Below are positions 1-9,579 of a stretch of 58,931 nt of DNA, one piece after another; the first letter of the stretch is position 1, and every line of letters begins with the position of its first letter. The position numbers were made by a program, and so were the translations under genes. The notes beneath the pieces are model-generated. The model saw only the letters and a list, made by a program, of their open reading frames with translations, had not been told where the DNA came from and made no database searches. Source of the DNA: a virus. The stretch is taken from the IMG/VR virus record IMGVR_UViG_3300042466_000346, positions 1 to 58,931 of that record. One strand, written 5' to 3'.

Positions 1-1095
1 TTAGGCAAGGAGGAGTCTTCAGAACTAGATAATATTACTATCTGGGTAAGTGACGAGGAGAAGGGCAAGGAGATGATTCTCAAGAACCGTGAGAACGTCA
101 AGAAGGCATCTGGACTTGAAGCTTACCTGAAGGAAATAATGTACTACCCTCTAACACACGAGGAGTGCTTTATGGAGATGTCTCAGAACATCTTCCCAGT
201 AGACTTACTTCAAGAACAATTACAGAAGCTAGTCAATAACGACATCAAGGGAGATAACGTAGAACTCTACTTCAAGCAAGATGGTAAAGTTGCACACAAA
301 TTCACTGACAAAAAGCCAGTAGTAAACTTTCCAGTTAAACCGGCAGATGACATTGAGGGTTGCGTAGTTATTTGGGAATACCCAATATCAGACGCACCTT
401 ACGGTCTTTATACTGGTGGAACGGATCCATACAAACAATCACAAGCCCATTACTCAACTTCTTTGGGTTCCACCTACATTTACAAGAGAGTGCATAACCT
501 CTCAGGTGAAGGTTGGCAAAACATAGTAGTAGCTGCATACACAGGTCGCCCTAAGAAGATTGAGCAATGGTATGAGACTACCAAGATGCTCTTAATGTAC
601 TACAACGCAAAGACTCTGTGTGAAAACATGGACTATGGTTTTATCCAGCATTGCGTAGAAAAGAACATTGGACCTAGAGTACTAGAGAGAACTCCTTCCT
701 TCCTAACAGATATTCACCCTAACTCTACAGTTAATCGTGACTATGGAATTCACATGACAAGGGAAATTAAATCTCACTTGCTAGGATTAATTATTGAATA
801 TCTTACGGAAGAGATTGATATTGAGAGAGATGCGGACGGTAATGTTGTAAAAACTAGGTTAGGTGTATCTAGAATTTTAGATCCTCTCTTGTTAAAAGAA
901 TTACTAAAATTTACACCAAAACTTAACGTTGACCGTATTATTGCATTTGGATTGACATTAGCTATGTCTAGAACTCTTGCTAACAAGATTACAGTGCATA
1001 GTAATTCTGAGGATGACCGACTCAAAGAATACTTTAGGAGTCGTAAACCTTATTCACCTTTTAGAAGTAGCACCTCATCACCATTTAGATTATAA
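1..1095 (+). CDS. terL: Large terminase subunit (TerL), C-terminal part, 5'-truncated by the window edge
   Basis: The frame is open from base 1 with no stop, so the ATG at 73 is internal and this is the last 364 residues of a longer protein. TerL cuts and pumps phage DNA into the prohead through the portal. The part present is the RNase H-like nuclease half: an acidic residue in a GGTDPY segment (D142 of the fragment) fits the first metal ligand, followed by an AAYTGRPKKIEQW strand-helix and a CENMDYG segment, as in other crAss-like TerL proteins. The ATPase domain with its Walker motifs lies upstream of the window. The C-terminus is a short Ser/Arg/Pro-rich tail. The portal gene follows after 6 bases, the usual order for this order of phages. 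The family call is firm; the exact nuclease residues are inferred. Confidence 0.92.
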   Translation, partial: LGKEESSELDNITIWVSDEEKGKEMILKNRENVKKASGLEAYLKEIMYYPLTHEECFMEMSQNIFPVDLLQEQLQKLVNNDIKGDNVELYFKQDGKVAHKFTDKKPVVNFPVKPADDIEGCVVIWEYPISDAPYGLYTGGTDPYKQSQAHYSTSLGSTYIYKRVHNLSGEGWQNIVVAAYTGRPKKIEQWYETTKMLLMYYNAKTLCENMDYGFIQHCVEKNIGPRVLERTPSFLTDIHPNSTVNRDYGIHMTREIKSHLLGLIIEYLTEEIDIERDADGNVVKTRLGVSRILDPLLLKELLKFTPKLNVDRIIAFGLTLAMSRTLANKITVHSNSEDDRLKEYFRSRKPYSPFRSSTSSPFRL

Positions 1096-1101
1096 CAAGC
1101 C

Positions 1102-3546
1102 ATGATTATAGAAGTTTTAAAGGAATTCAATGACCCATTAAACAATGCGTACATTTATCCTAAGCAATTTGTAACCAAAAAAGAGAAGGAGACGGAGTCC
1201 TTCATAAAGTCCACTATGGACTACTTTGCAAATATTGCATTTGCTCAGTATAAGCAGAACGTCAAGTTCCGAAAAAACTACAGACTGTATAACGGAGAGT
1301 TTAACTTTAACGATTACGTTAACCAGCCAGAGTATAAAGAACTGATTGACTACTTGTCTGACGTACCTGACCAAGAGCCAGAAGTACCTCAGTACTTGAA
1401 GCACTACTCCATCGTGACTTCTCCGCTTAACCAGCTTAAGGGTGAGTTGATTAACAGACCTCACAAATACAAAGTAAAGGCTGTAGATGACGAGGCAATC
1501 AACGAGACCATTGACTTCCGTACCAACATCATCAAGGATTATTTCTTGGAGAACTTGGCTCGTGAATTAGAAGGTCAGCAGTTGAGTCCTGAAGAAAGAG
1601 CTGAGCGGGAACAAAAAATCCAGAATGATATTTTGGATTATACCTCTGTAGCTGAGGAGTGGGGTAACAAGGTATTGAATGCTTTGCGTTACCACTTTAA
1701 CTTTAAGGCCCAATCTCAAGAATCATTCCTGGATTTCCTTATTACCGGCCAAGAGTATCACCACTTCTATCCCGATAACTCTCGCATGGGTTTCAACTAC
1801 AAGGTAGAGAATCCATCTAACGTATGGTACTTGGCAAACCGGAATGCTCACTACACTTCCGATTGTTGGGCAGTAGGAACTATCGAGGTTCTTTCTTTGA
1901 CAGAAATTGTAGATAGATACTCTTTGACTGCTAAAGAAATTGACCACTTGGAAGAAAGAGCTGTGCAGAACTTGCGTAACAACGAGTACTCACCGATGTC
2001 TCCTGCCCTTCCTAACCCAAATGATCCTTTGTGGCAGTTGACTTTTGAGAACGTAGGTGACTTTGCCAATGGAGGTATTGACCACAACGTATTCTCATTT
2101 AACTCTCAACATGCTTTCACAGTAGTTACTGCTTACTGGCAGTCTAAGAAACTAATCTACAAGAGAACTTACCTAGATGAGGAAGGATTTCAGCAAGAGA
2201 TGTTTGTATCTGAAGATTACAAGTTTGACAAAAAACTTGGTGACGTAAGCTTGGAAGAAATCTGGGTAAACGAGTGGTGGAGAGGTATCAAGATTGGTGC
2301 CGATATCTACATCAACATCGAACCTTTAGAGTTCTCACAAACTGTACCTATCGTAGGTATTGTCAATACTACCCGTAACACTCAAGGTAAATCACTTTTG
2401 GATTTGATTAAGCCTTACCAGATTCTTTACAACATCTGTATGAACCAGCTTTGGGAATTGCTAGAAAAAGAAGTGGGTGTGGTATTCTTGGGTGACCTTA
2501 AGGTTGTGCCTAAGAAAGACTCTCAAGATCCAATCGAGATGATGCTTTGGAACGCTAAGAACCGAGGAGCATTGTTTATCGATACTTCAATTGAGAATAC
2601 CGGAGGAGCTGTACAGTTCAACCAGATGTCTCGTGTTGACTTGAGTCGTAGTGCCGAGATACAAACTCGTATTCAATTAGCTCAGACACTCCGTATGGAA
2701 GCCTACGAGTTGATTGGTATCACTCGCCAACGTTTAGGTAGCACTACTCCTTCGGAAACAGCAACTGCAGCTAACAACTCTCTGCAGCAATCATTCTCTC
2801 AAACAGAAACCTGGTTTGCTTTCCACGATATTGTTCTTCAGAAAGTATACCAGACAATGCTAGACGTTGTTCAGTACATTGAGTTGCAGAAGCCAACCTC
2901 TACTTTGAACTATCTTAACTCTGAGTTAGAGTCTGTGTTCTTGAAAGTAAACAAGAATGAGTTGCTTCACGAGTTGTTCGTGTTCGTATCCTCTTATGCA
3001 GAAGACAAAGTTACCTTGGAACAGATGAAACAGTTGGCTCAACCTGCTATGCAGAACGGAGCAGAGTTGGCAGAGATGCTCGACTTGTTTACTGCTGCCT
3101 CTGAAAGAAGTCTTCGTAAGACCTTGAACGATGTACAGAAACGTAAGGAAGCTGTTCGTCAACAAGAACAAGCTATGAAGCAGCAAGAGTTGCAACAACA
3201 GCAACAACAGTTCCAGCAGAAGATGGAATTTGAAGCACAGTTGAAGCAGCAAGAAGCTGAGCGTGAGGACTTGAACAAGGAACTTGATCGTCAGAACAGA
3301 CTTGAGGTTGAGAAACTGAAAGGTATTGCTAACGAAGGTTCTTATAACCCAGAAGTAGACACTACTCAACTTCTGATTGAACAGACCAAGTTATCACAAG
3401 CTGCTTCTAAAGACAGTTTTGCTAAGAGTGCCAAGTCCCGTGAAATCAATATCAAGGAGAAAGAACTTCAGTTGAAAGAGAAGGACATCGACACCAAGTT
3501 AAAAATTGCTGAGATTAACAAAAACCGCTTCGACAGAAAGAAATAA
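1102..3546 (+). CDS. Portal protein
   Basis: 814 residues. The portal is the dodecameric ring at the special capsid vertex through which DNA enters and leaves and on which the tail ring proteins stack. Size, position right after TerL and sequence style (long helical core, then NTTRNTQGKSLLDLIKPYQ-type segment) match crAss-like portals. The last 160 or so residues are a long charged coiled coil with a Gln-rich run (residues about 690-715) and heptad-like KEKELQLKEKDID pattern, which is a typical extension in this group. No promoter is seen before it, so it is presumably co-transcribed with TerL. An intrinsic terminator follows 4 bases after the stop. Not seen: any protease or scaffold fusion. 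Confidence 0.9.
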   Translation: MIIEVLKEFNDPLNNAYIYPKQFVTKKEKETESFIKSTMDYFANIAFAQYKQNVKFRKNYRLYNGEFNFNDYVNQPEYKELIDYLSDVPDQEPEVPQYLKHYSIVTSPLNQLKGELINRPHKYKVKAVDDEAINETIDFRTNIIKDYFLENLARELEGQQLSPEERAEREQKIQNDILDYTSVAEEWGNKVLNALRYHFNFKAQSQESFLDFLITGQEYHHFYPDNSRMGFNYKVENPSNVWYLANRNAHYTSDCWAVGTIEVLSLTEIVDRYSLTAKEIDHLEERAVQNLRNNEYSPMSPALPNPNDPLWQLTFENVGDFANGGIDHNVFSFNSQHAFTVVTAYWQSKKLIYKRTYLDEEGFQQEMFVSEDYKFDKKLGDVSLEEIWVNEWWRGIKIGADIYINIEPLEFSQTVPIVGIVNTTRNTQGKSLLDLIKPYQILYNICMNQLWELLEKEVGVVFLGDLKVVPKKDSQDPIEMMLWNAKNRGALFIDTSIENTGGAVQFNQMSRVDLSRSAEIQTRIQLAQTLRMEAYELIGITRQRLGSTTPSETATAANNSLQQSFSQTETWFAFHDIVLQKVYQTMLDVVQYIELQKPTSTLNYLNSELESVFLKVNKNELLHELFVFVSSYAEDKVTLEQMKQLAQPAMQNGAELAEMLDLFTAASERSLRKTLNDVQKRKEAVRQQEQAMKQQELQQQQQQFQQKMEFEAQLKQQEAEREDLNKELDRQNRLEVEKLKGIANEGSYNPEVDTTQLLIEQTKLSQAASKDSFAKSAKSREINIKEKELQLKEKDIDTKLKIAEINKNRFDRKK

Positions 3547-3550
3547 AATA

Positions 3551-3590
3551 AAGGCCGTCAACTATTTCTATAATAATAACGGCCTTTTTT
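3551..3590 (+). terminator. Intrinsic terminator after portal
   Basis: Perfect 8-bp stem AAGGCCGT (3551-3558) / ACGGCCTT (3579-3586) with a 20-base loop, running into a T tract (TTTTTT, 3585-3590). It separates the terL-portal unit from the capsid unit; promoter P1 begins 7 bases further on. Confidence 0.85.
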
Positions 3591-3596
3591 AACTTC

Positions 3597-3626
3597 TTGC
3601 GTTAATTTTTTAATATATTACTTTTG
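3597..3626 (+). promoter_or_regulatory. Promoter P1 (Bacteroidota type) for the capsid unit
   Basis: TTG at 3597-3599, exactly 19 bases, then TACTTTTG at 3619-3626. This matches the TTTG / TAnnTTTG consensus of the primary sigma factor of Bacteroidota. Transcription should begin a few bases downstream, leaving a leader of about 15 bases before the ATG at 3648. Confidence 0.75.
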
Positions 3627-3647
3627 AACCTAACCAAACCAACCAAC

Positions 3648-4823
3648 ATGAGTACTAATGAAAACCCATTAGAGAATTTAGAGTTCTTTGAAACATTCTC
3701 CAGTGACGATCCAATTGATGCAGCGCCTCAATATGATCCCAACAAAAACGTTGCACCTGATATTTTAGGTGCAGATGGTAAAATTAAAGACCCCATCCTA
3801 GAACCAGATGACGAGGAGGAAGAGGAGGAAGAAAATCCAACTCCAGTTCCTGCTCCGAAGTCTACTCCAAAACCTCCTGCTAATCCTCTTAATGAGGACG
3901 AAGAAGAAGAGGAAGAAGAGTCTACTGGTCTAGAGGACAATGAAGATGATGAAGTTAACTACTTTGAAGTTTTCGGAAAAGGACTGGTAAAAGCAGGTAT
4001 GCTTGAACTAGAAGAAAACGAAGAAGTAGAGTGGACTGAAGAAACCTTCTTGTCTAAGATGGACGAGACCATTGAAAAGAAAGCTTGGGACACATTAGAA
4101 GGACTTGCAATGGAAACTTACGGAGAAGCCGGAGTTAAACTTGTTGAAGATATCTTCATTAATAAAGCACCTATCCAACAATACCTTCAGATGTTTGCTA
4201 ACCAGCAAGTAGTAGCAGATGTTGACTTGGATGACGTAGTTAACCAAGAAAGAGTTGTTCGTCTTTACCTAGCTAAAACAGGAATGGACGAGGACGAAAT
4301 TGAGGACCAAGTTACGTTTGCTGTTAACAATGATAAATTGGGAGCCTATGCACAGAAGTATCATGGTAAACTAGTTGAAAGACTGAACCAAGAGAAAGAT
4401 GCATTAGCCCAACAAAGCCGTGAGCAGGTTATGATGCAGAAGCAACGTGACCAAGAACGTGAAGAGTCTTACGCAGCTGTTCTAGAAAAATCTATCAAAT
4501 CTGGTGATATCGAAGGGTATCCCATTAATGAGAGATCAGCTAGCGACCTTTTCCAATTCGTTCTTGCCAAGCCTCACCAGTTACCCAATGGACAACGCAT
4601 TACTGAGTTTGAATACAAACTTGCTCGTATGCGCCAAGAAGACCCTTCAAAATTTTTAGCACTGGCACGTTTAGTTCAAAATGATTTGGACTTAACTCCC
4701 GTAAAGAAAAAGGGAGTTACAGAAGAAACTAACTCCATCTTTAATGAGTTGAAGACCAAAACAAAAAAGACAACTAAGAGTTCAAAGTCTGACCAAGACG
4801 TTTTCTCTAGGTACTTTAAATAA
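3648..4823 (+). CDS. Acidic scaffold-like protein upstream of the capsid gene
   Basis: 391 residues from the ATG at 3648. A longer frame opens at a TTG at 3624, but that codon is part of the -7 element of promoter P1, so it cannot be the start. Residues about 45-110 are a low-complexity run of Glu/Asp blocks separated by a Pro-rich stretch. The middle and C-terminal half is predicted helical, with coiled-coil character around LNQEKDALAQQSREQVMMQKQ, and ends in a Lys/Thr/Ser-rich basic tail. An acidic, helical, basic-tailed protein directly before the major capsid gene fits an internal scaffold. No enzyme motif is visible, and I do not recognise a prohead protease site. Role inferred from position and composition; the family is conserved in crAss-like phages. 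Confidence 0.7.
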   Translation: MSTNENPLENLEFFETFSSDDPIDAAPQYDPNKNVAPDILGADGKIKDPILEPDDEEEEEEENPTPVPAPKSTPKPPANPLNEDEEEEEEESTGLEDNEDDEVNYFEVFGKGLVKAGMLELEENEEVEWTEETFLSKMDETIEKKAWDTLEGLAMETYGEAGVKLVEDIFINKAPIQQYLQMFANQQVVADVDLDDVVNQERVVRLYLAKTGMDEDEIEDQVTFAVNNDKLGAYAQKYHGKLVERLNQEKDALAQQSREQVMMQKQRDQEREESYAAVLEKSIKSGDIEGYPINERSASDLFQFVLAKPHQLPNGQRITEFEYKLARMRQEDPSKFLALARLVQNDLDLTPVKKKGVTEETNSIFNELKTKTKKTTKSSKSDQDVFSRYFK

Positions 4824-4846
4824 AAAAATAAACACAAAATACTACT

Positions 4847-6391
4847 ATGCCAAATCTAAGTATGCCAAGGGTCAACGGGTCAGTTATAGCTAACGCCCAC
4901 ATGACCAGTTCTTACTATTCTAAGAATGGTTTGAACAAACTCACCGAAAAGAACTTCGTTGAGACAATGTTGAAGTCTAAGCCTGACCAGTATGACAAAA
5001 TGATGATTCGTTTGTTTACAGACACTCGTTTGTATTCTAACGATTTGATCGACCTTGTTATGAAGTCTGGTAAGCCTTTCTCTGTTAACGATCCTAATGG
5101 TGTTTTCACCTACAAGATCAAGAAGCGTGCTGAGTTGCCTAAAGTAATTGCTACTTACGCTGCCGGTTCTACTTCTGCTTTGCCTGCTAGACCAGGTATT
5201 GACGGACAAGAGTTTGACGTTGTTTTTGACAAGCAAGCTTTCAACGTGAACGACATTATCACTGCTCACCGCTACGAGCAAGAAACTCAAATCCAAATTG
5301 TTGCTGAGCCTGAGCGTTTCCAGAACGGTTTCAGATACCGTTGTCGTGCCGCTGGTTCAACTTCAGCTGACTTTGTTAACGTACGTTTCCTCGTTGTAGG
5401 AGTTGAGTACTTCAAAGTTGGTAACGTGTTGGGTGAGTACACTACCAGCTTCTCTGGTCTTGGCTTGTTCGACGGTAACTTGGAAGTAATGGCTGACGTT
5501 CTTAACCAATATGGTGTAGAGCACACTATTACTGACTGGGCTGATGCTACCAAATTGGGTGCACAAACTGATGCTACTGGTAATCCTTTGGATATCACTT
5601 ACTACTCTGTAACTGATGCTAATGCTGAAGGTGAAAAAACCAAGATTGTTGGTTGGGAGCCTACAGTATCTCGCTTGTTGCGTATGGAAATGTTGCGTAT
5701 GCGTGCCAACATGTTGATGTGGGGTCGTCAAGGTAACACTAAAGATGAAAAAGGTCGTCCAACTCGTTTGAAGCCAGGTTTGTGGCAGCAATTGCACTTG
5801 GGTAACGTTCTTTACTATGACCGTGGTCAGTTCTCTTTGAACCTTTTGCGTTCTGCTATCGGAGACTTGTTCTACAACCGTGTTAAATTGGCTGATCGTT
5901 ACGTAAAAGTATACACCAACCGTGCAGGTATGGAATTGGCTTCTACTGCTATCCGTAAAGATTTCAACAGCTCAAACATGACTTTGAATGCTGAGAAATT
6001 CATGGATGGTAAAGATCGCTTGAAGCAAGGTTATGCATTGCAGTTTGACCACTTCATGACTACTGAGACAGGTCCAGTAGAATTCATCGAATTGGAACAG
6101 TTGAACGAGCATGCTACTTTCTTGGAGTTGGGTCCTAACAAGAAGACTCCTCCAATCTTCATCATCATGGACGTAAGCAACGAAGGTGGTGCTAACATCC
6201 GTGAGGTGAAATTGTCTACTCGTCCTAACATGTACTACCAGTACATTGCCGGTTCAGTAGGATTCGGACAGTCACAAACTGTTATCGCCAACAAAGATCC
6301 ATACAGTACCTACATCATGAAGGACTTCTGTGGTATCTTCTTGGAAGATCCTACCCGTACCGTAATCATCAAAGAATACCCACGCTTGTAA
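4847..6391 (+). CDS. Major capsid protein (HK97 fold, crAss type)
   Basis: 514 residues, the main shell protein. The sequence is typical of the crAss-like family: N-terminal arm, an NGVFTYKI segment near residue 85, a large insertion, and a C-terminal part ending TRTVIIKEYPRL. The gene uses a very narrow codon set (TTG for Leu, CGT for Arg, GGT for Gly), unlike the cargo genes downstream, as expected for the most abundant virion protein. It sits 23 bases after the scaffold-like gene and shares promoter P1. A 7-bp G/C hairpin follows the stop. Fold assignment is from family knowledge. Confidence 0.94.
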   Translation: MPNLSMPRVNGSVIANAHMTSSYYSKNGLNKLTEKNFVETMLKSKPDQYDKMMIRLFTDTRLYSNDLIDLVMKSGKPFSVNDPNGVFTYKIKKRAELPKVIATYAAGSTSALPARPGIDGQEFDVVFDKQAFNVNDIITAHRYEQETQIQIVAEPERFQNGFRYRCRAAGSTSADFVNVRFLVVGVEYFKVGNVLGEYTTSFSGLGLFDGNLEVMADVLNQYGVEHTITDWADATKLGAQTDATGNPLDITYYSVTDANAEGEKTKIVGWEPTVSRLLRMEMLRMRANMLMWGRQGNTKDEKGRPTRLKPGLWQQLHLGNVLYYDRGQFSLNLLRSAIGDLFYNRVKLADRYVKVYTNRAGMELASTAIRKDFNSSNMTLNAEKFMDGKDRLKQGYALQFDHFMTTETGPVEFIELEQLNEHATFLELGPNKKTPPIFIIMDVSNEGGANIREVKLSTRPNMYYQYIAGSVGFGQSQTVIANKDPYSTYIMKDFCGIFLEDPTRTVIIKEYPRL

Positions 6392-6408
6392 TTTTAGCGG
6401 TCTATGAC

Positions 6409-6430
6409 GGGGGAGGTAACACTCCCCCTT
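6409..6430 (+). terminator. GC-rich hairpin after the capsid gene
   Basis: Perfect 7-bp stem GGGGGAG (6409-6415) / CTCCCCC (6422-6428), 6-base loop, followed only by TT. With almost no T tract it is more likely a partial terminator or an mRNA 3'-end stabiliser than a full stop, because no promoter is seen before the next gene. Confidence 0.6.
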
Positions 6431-6471
6431 AATAGATATAAAATTAACCAAAACCTAAACCAACCAAAATA

Positions 6472-7410
6472 ATGAAAGATATTGCCAGAGGGGTACGTAT
6501 TATTAAACCCTACAGAAAAGATCCCGGAACTAACTTGCGTACGTTAGAAGGATCATTGTACCAGAATGGTTACAATTTTATTCCAGGAACAGCTCGTAAG
6601 TTTTACCCTAGGGTAGATTCACGAGGAGTAATCAGAACCGGATTAGATGAGACTTCTCAAAAGTTGAAATCTATTTTGGATTTGAAAGTAAGAGAACAAG
6701 AAACTCAACGAGTAAAGCAACTTAAGGAATACTACGAAGCTTTATTGGATGAGTCCTTAGATCCTACTAGCACGTTCTATGACGAAATTAAAGATAATGG
6801 TATCGGCCTCGAAGATGGCGATAACATTTTTAACTTGGATAACCCAAGAGACGCTGTGAATTTTTACTGGCTCATGGAGACAGAAATGATTGCAGAGAAT
6901 CTTGATGCTATCGAGACCGGAACTGTAGACACCTCATTGGTAAAATTCTACGTGTTTGATGGTACAGTTGAATCTAAAGTTACGTTTGACCGTAAGAAGA
7001 AGATCAACAGTGCAATTGCATCTTTAGATAAGATGACAGCATCTAAGCGTAAGAAGATCCAAAAGTTGATCGGTTTAGGATTAGCTGCAGATTCTTCAGA
7101 AGAAGACATCTACATCTCCCTAGACGAGTACTTGCGTACTCCTGCATCATCTCTAGGAATGGACCCAATCGAGAACTTCTCTCGAATTACTGCATACAGC
7201 GATGATTTGTTAGACGTTAAAGCTTTGGTTAAGGACTTGTTAGATACAAACATTGTTAGAATTAAAGGTTCTATTATCTACGAAGGTGATAATGTTTGGG
7301 CCAAGTCACTTGAAGAGTTTGAACTTTTCTTGGCTGACCCTAAAAACACCGTAGAATATACTGCCTTTAAGGACAAACTGAAGAATAAATTAAAGATAAG
7401 CGCACTCTAA
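6472..7410 (+). CDS. Conserved crAss-like structural protein, function unknown
   Basis: 312 residues, no signal peptide or membrane segment. The N-terminus is basic (ARGVRIIKPYRKDPGT) and is followed by a charged helical region (residues 60-90), then a mixed alpha/beta middle and an acidic C-terminal half. The stop is 3 bases before the ring protein gene at 7414, so the two are translationally linked. Position between the capsid gene and the first ring protein suggests a head-completion or capsid-associated role, but no motif proves this. A 40-base A-rich leader with repeated ACCAAA-like stretches precedes the ATG, similar to the leader of the scaffold-like gene. Confidence 0.7.
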   Translation: MKDIARGVRIIKPYRKDPGTNLRTLEGSLYQNGYNFIPGTARKFYPRVDSRGVIRTGLDETSQKLKSILDLKVREQETQRVKQLKEYYEALLDESLDPTSTFYDEIKDNGIGLEDGDNIFNLDNPRDAVNFYWLMETEMIAENLDAIETGTVDTSLVKFYVFDGTVESKVTFDRKKKINSAIASLDKMTASKRKKIQKLIGLGLAADSSEEDIYISLDEYLRTPASSLGMDPIENFSRITAYSDDLLDVKALVKDLLDTNIVRIKGSIIYEGDNVWAKSLEEFELFLADPKNTVEYTAFKDKLKNKLKISAL

Positions 7411-7413
7411 TAA

Positions 7414-8130
7414 ATGATACCTGTAGAAGATCTGGTGTACGAGTTTAAGTTGATGATTAATAAAGTCAACAGACAGGATAACGTTGATATCCCTGTGGAG
7501 GACATTATTCTCTATTTGAACCGTGCCCAAATGTCTTGGATTAAAACAAGAATTAATCCTAACAACATCTACAAGACAGGGTATGAATCTATTAGAAAAC
7601 GCATTGATGACCTTCAAGTTCTGAAGATTAACAGTGCTAGCTTAAAACCCGTTAAAACTAACGACCTCTTTCATGTCGGATATGAATGTCCACTAGAAGA
7701 TGTTGCTAACTATATGTTTTACGTGTCGTCACATTGTGTGGGAAAGAAGCAAAACTGCTCCAAGAACATCTCAATTGACCTCGTAAGAGAAGGTGACTTA
7801 GATACTATGTATCTCGACGCAAACTTTAGCCCTTCATTTGAATGGAGAAGCACACTAGCTACCATAGGCAATAATAAGTTGTTCGTATACACAGCAGACG
7901 AGTTCGTTATTGAGAAAGTCTTTTTGACTTACTTAAGGTATCCAAAAAATATAGACATGGATGGCTATAGTAAGTTAGATGGAACTGACTCTATTAATCA
8001 GAACTGTGAGTTACCTGAATACGCTAAGGGAGACATTGTTGACCTGGCCGTTAAGTTTGCAGCACAATCTAATGATAATCAAATCCAAGCTGCATTTGCA
8101 GAGGATAGGTTAGTTAAAAACTCAGAATAA
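7414..8130 (+). CDS. Probable tail ring / adaptor protein
   Basis: 238 residues. The N-terminus (EDLVYEFKLMINKV, then ILYLNRAQMSWIKTR) has the layout of crAss-like ring proteins that stack on the portal to form the short tail: a helix ending in LNxAQ-W, then a beta-rich core. A Cys pair segment (CVGKKQNCSK) lies near residue 110. The C-terminal helix (GDIVDLAVKFAAQSNDNQIQAAFAEDRL) fits the terminal helix of these adaptors. Two other proteins of this general type occur at 13376 and 14466. Which ring layer it forms cannot be read from the sequence. Confidence 0.65.
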   Translation: MIPVEDLVYEFKLMINKVNRQDNVDIPVEDIILYLNRAQMSWIKTRINPNNIYKTGYESIRKRIDDLQVLKINSASLKPVKTNDLFHVGYECPLEDVANYMFYVSSHCVGKKQNCSKNISIDLVREGDLDTMYLDANFSPSFEWRSTLATIGNNKLFVYTADEFVIEKVFLTYLRYPKNIDMDGYSKLDGTDSINQNCELPEYAKGDIVDLAVKFAAQSNDNQIQAAFAEDRLVKNSE

Positions 8131-8141
8131 AACATAAAAAT

Positions 8142-9521
8142 ATGAATCACAAAATCACACAAGTGTTCGTAGTTGGTGGATCCGCTGCGACCGTAGACAC
8201 CTCCGCAGAAGCATTTCCAGGTACTGGTACTACAGATACCTTGAAGGCTCGCCAGTTGAACTTCTACAAGCCTGACTATTCTGTAATTGCTCGTGCAGCT
8301 GCAACTGCAACTATCGGTAACGATATCTTTGTTGCTGTAGGAACTTCAGATACTGTAGGTTCTAAGTTTGGTAGTTTCAAGTCTTCTGTAATCAAAAAGC
8401 AGAATTTGACTCGTGTTACTAAGAGTGTTTACAACAACACTACTAGACAGCAGATTACCTTCATTGGTTATGATGAAATCACTGCCAGCAAAACTCCTTC
8501 TTTTGCTTGTGACGAAGAGTACTTCGTAACTTTCAAAATTGATGAGTACTGGTCTAAGGGTATTTATCAGCCTTTGATTCAAGAGTCAGTTCGTGTTAAA
8601 ACTACTTCTTGCACAGAGTGCGGTGGTGGTTGCGATGCTTTGAACTGCTGGGCTTTCATGCAGGAATTGACCGACAAAATCAATGCTAACCCTATCTTGA
8701 GTAAGTACTTGAGTGCTACTCACTCTATTGTAGGTTCAGCACCAACTTACCGTTATGTATTGAACTTGCCTGACTCAGGTGATTCAACTGCAGAAGCAGC
8801 TACTTTAACTGCATTGCAGGCTTACTACCCATCTGGAACTTATGGTACCATCACTGAGACCAACACCGAAGATGCTGACTCTACTGGTCAAATTTTCTTC
8901 ATCATTGCTACTCCTTTGGTTGCAATTGAGAACATGCCTGTTTACAACGGTATTGCTTGGGAGAAACAGTTGGTATCTGCAGGTTCAGTAACTTCTTGCG
9001 GTATCAAAGTAACTGGTAAAGCAGTTGATGCTTTTGGTAACGCTTGCGTACCTGATGCAGTTCCTTACGTATTCAACTTGGTTAAGTTCCAAGCTAAAGT
9101 ACACAGAGGTCCTTTCAACTCTCAAGATTTTGATATCGATGATATGCAAACTCCTTGGGCTATCACCACTGTACAAAGCATCCAGTACCCAATTGGTGCC
9201 GTAAGTGCTTTGGCTGAGATGGAGCGTAACTACTTCACTAATAACTTGCCTGCAGTTGCAGAAGCTCGTTACTACTGGAACCCTATCTACAACGAAGCTG
9301 CTAACCCATTCTTCTTCGTAGATCAGACCCGTACTGCAAGTGGTTACACTATGTTCGAAATCTGCTACACAGATCCTTCTCCAGTTGGATTTGAGAAGAA
9401 AGACTTGAACGAGCATGCGGTTGTGTTGTTGGTAGATGCTGCAGTTTCCAGTTTGGTTGCTGACGTACAGATCTTCTTGAACAACTTCTTGAGCGGTTCT
9501 GCGTTGCCTCAATTGGTATAA
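8142..9521 (+). CDS. Abundant virion protein, candidate auxiliary capsid protein
   Basis: 459 residues, mostly beta-rich by composition (many Thr, Val, Ser, Gly), no signal peptide. A Cys cluster TTSCTECGGGCDALNCW lies near residues 155-171, followed by a helix (FMQELTDKINANPILSKYL) and long beta-type stretches. Codon choice is as narrow as in the capsid gene, pointing to a high copy number, and the gene is closed by a strong terminator-like hairpin. Those two points support an auxiliary or decoration role on the head. A tail tube-type protein is an alternative, less likely in a short-tailed phage. I recognise the protein as conserved in this group but not its exact role. Confidence 0.6.
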   Translation: MNHKITQVFVVGGSAATVDTSAEAFPGTGTTDTLKARQLNFYKPDYSVIARAAATATIGNDIFVAVGTSDTVGSKFGSFKSSVIKKQNLTRVTKSVYNNTTRQQITFIGYDEITASKTPSFACDEEYFVTFKIDEYWSKGIYQPLIQESVRVKTTSCTECGGGCDALNCWAFMQELTDKINANPILSKYLSATHSIVGSAPTYRYVLNLPDSGDSTAEAATLTALQAYYPSGTYGTITETNTEDADSTGQIFFIIATPLVAIENMPVYNGIAWEKQLVSAGSVTSCGIKVTGKAVDAFGNACVPDAVPYVFNLVKFQAKVHRGPFNSQDFDIDDMQTPWAITTVQSIQYPIGAVSALAEMERNYFTNNLPAVAEARYYWNPIYNEAANPFFFVDQTRTASGYTMFEICYTDPSPVGFEKKDLNEHAVVLLVDAAVSSLVADVQIFLNNFLSGSALPQLV

Positions 9522-9528
9522 TCTTAAC

Positions 9529-9555
9529 GGGGAGGATTAACCTCCTCCCCTTTTT
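9529..9555 (+). terminator. Intrinsic terminator after the 459-residue virion protein
   Basis: Perfect 8-bp stem GGGGAGGA (9529-9536) / TCCTCCCC (9543-9550), 6-base loop, followed directly by TTTTT (9551-9555). No promoter is visible before the next gene, so read-through must supply 9580 onwards. Confidence 0.8.
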
Positions 9556-9579
9556 ATCACCCTTTAATTTAAATAAAAA

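Noticed and set aside
2926-3369. Leu-rich 147-residue frame on the minus strand, membrane-like
   Set aside because: Antisense of the Gln-rich coiled coil of the portal gene; no start context and full overlap with a real gene.
3728-3940. Ser-rich 70-residue frame on the minus strand
   Set aside because: Mirror of the Glu/Asp-rich (GAR) codons of the scaffold-like gene; poly-Ser is the expected antisense reading.
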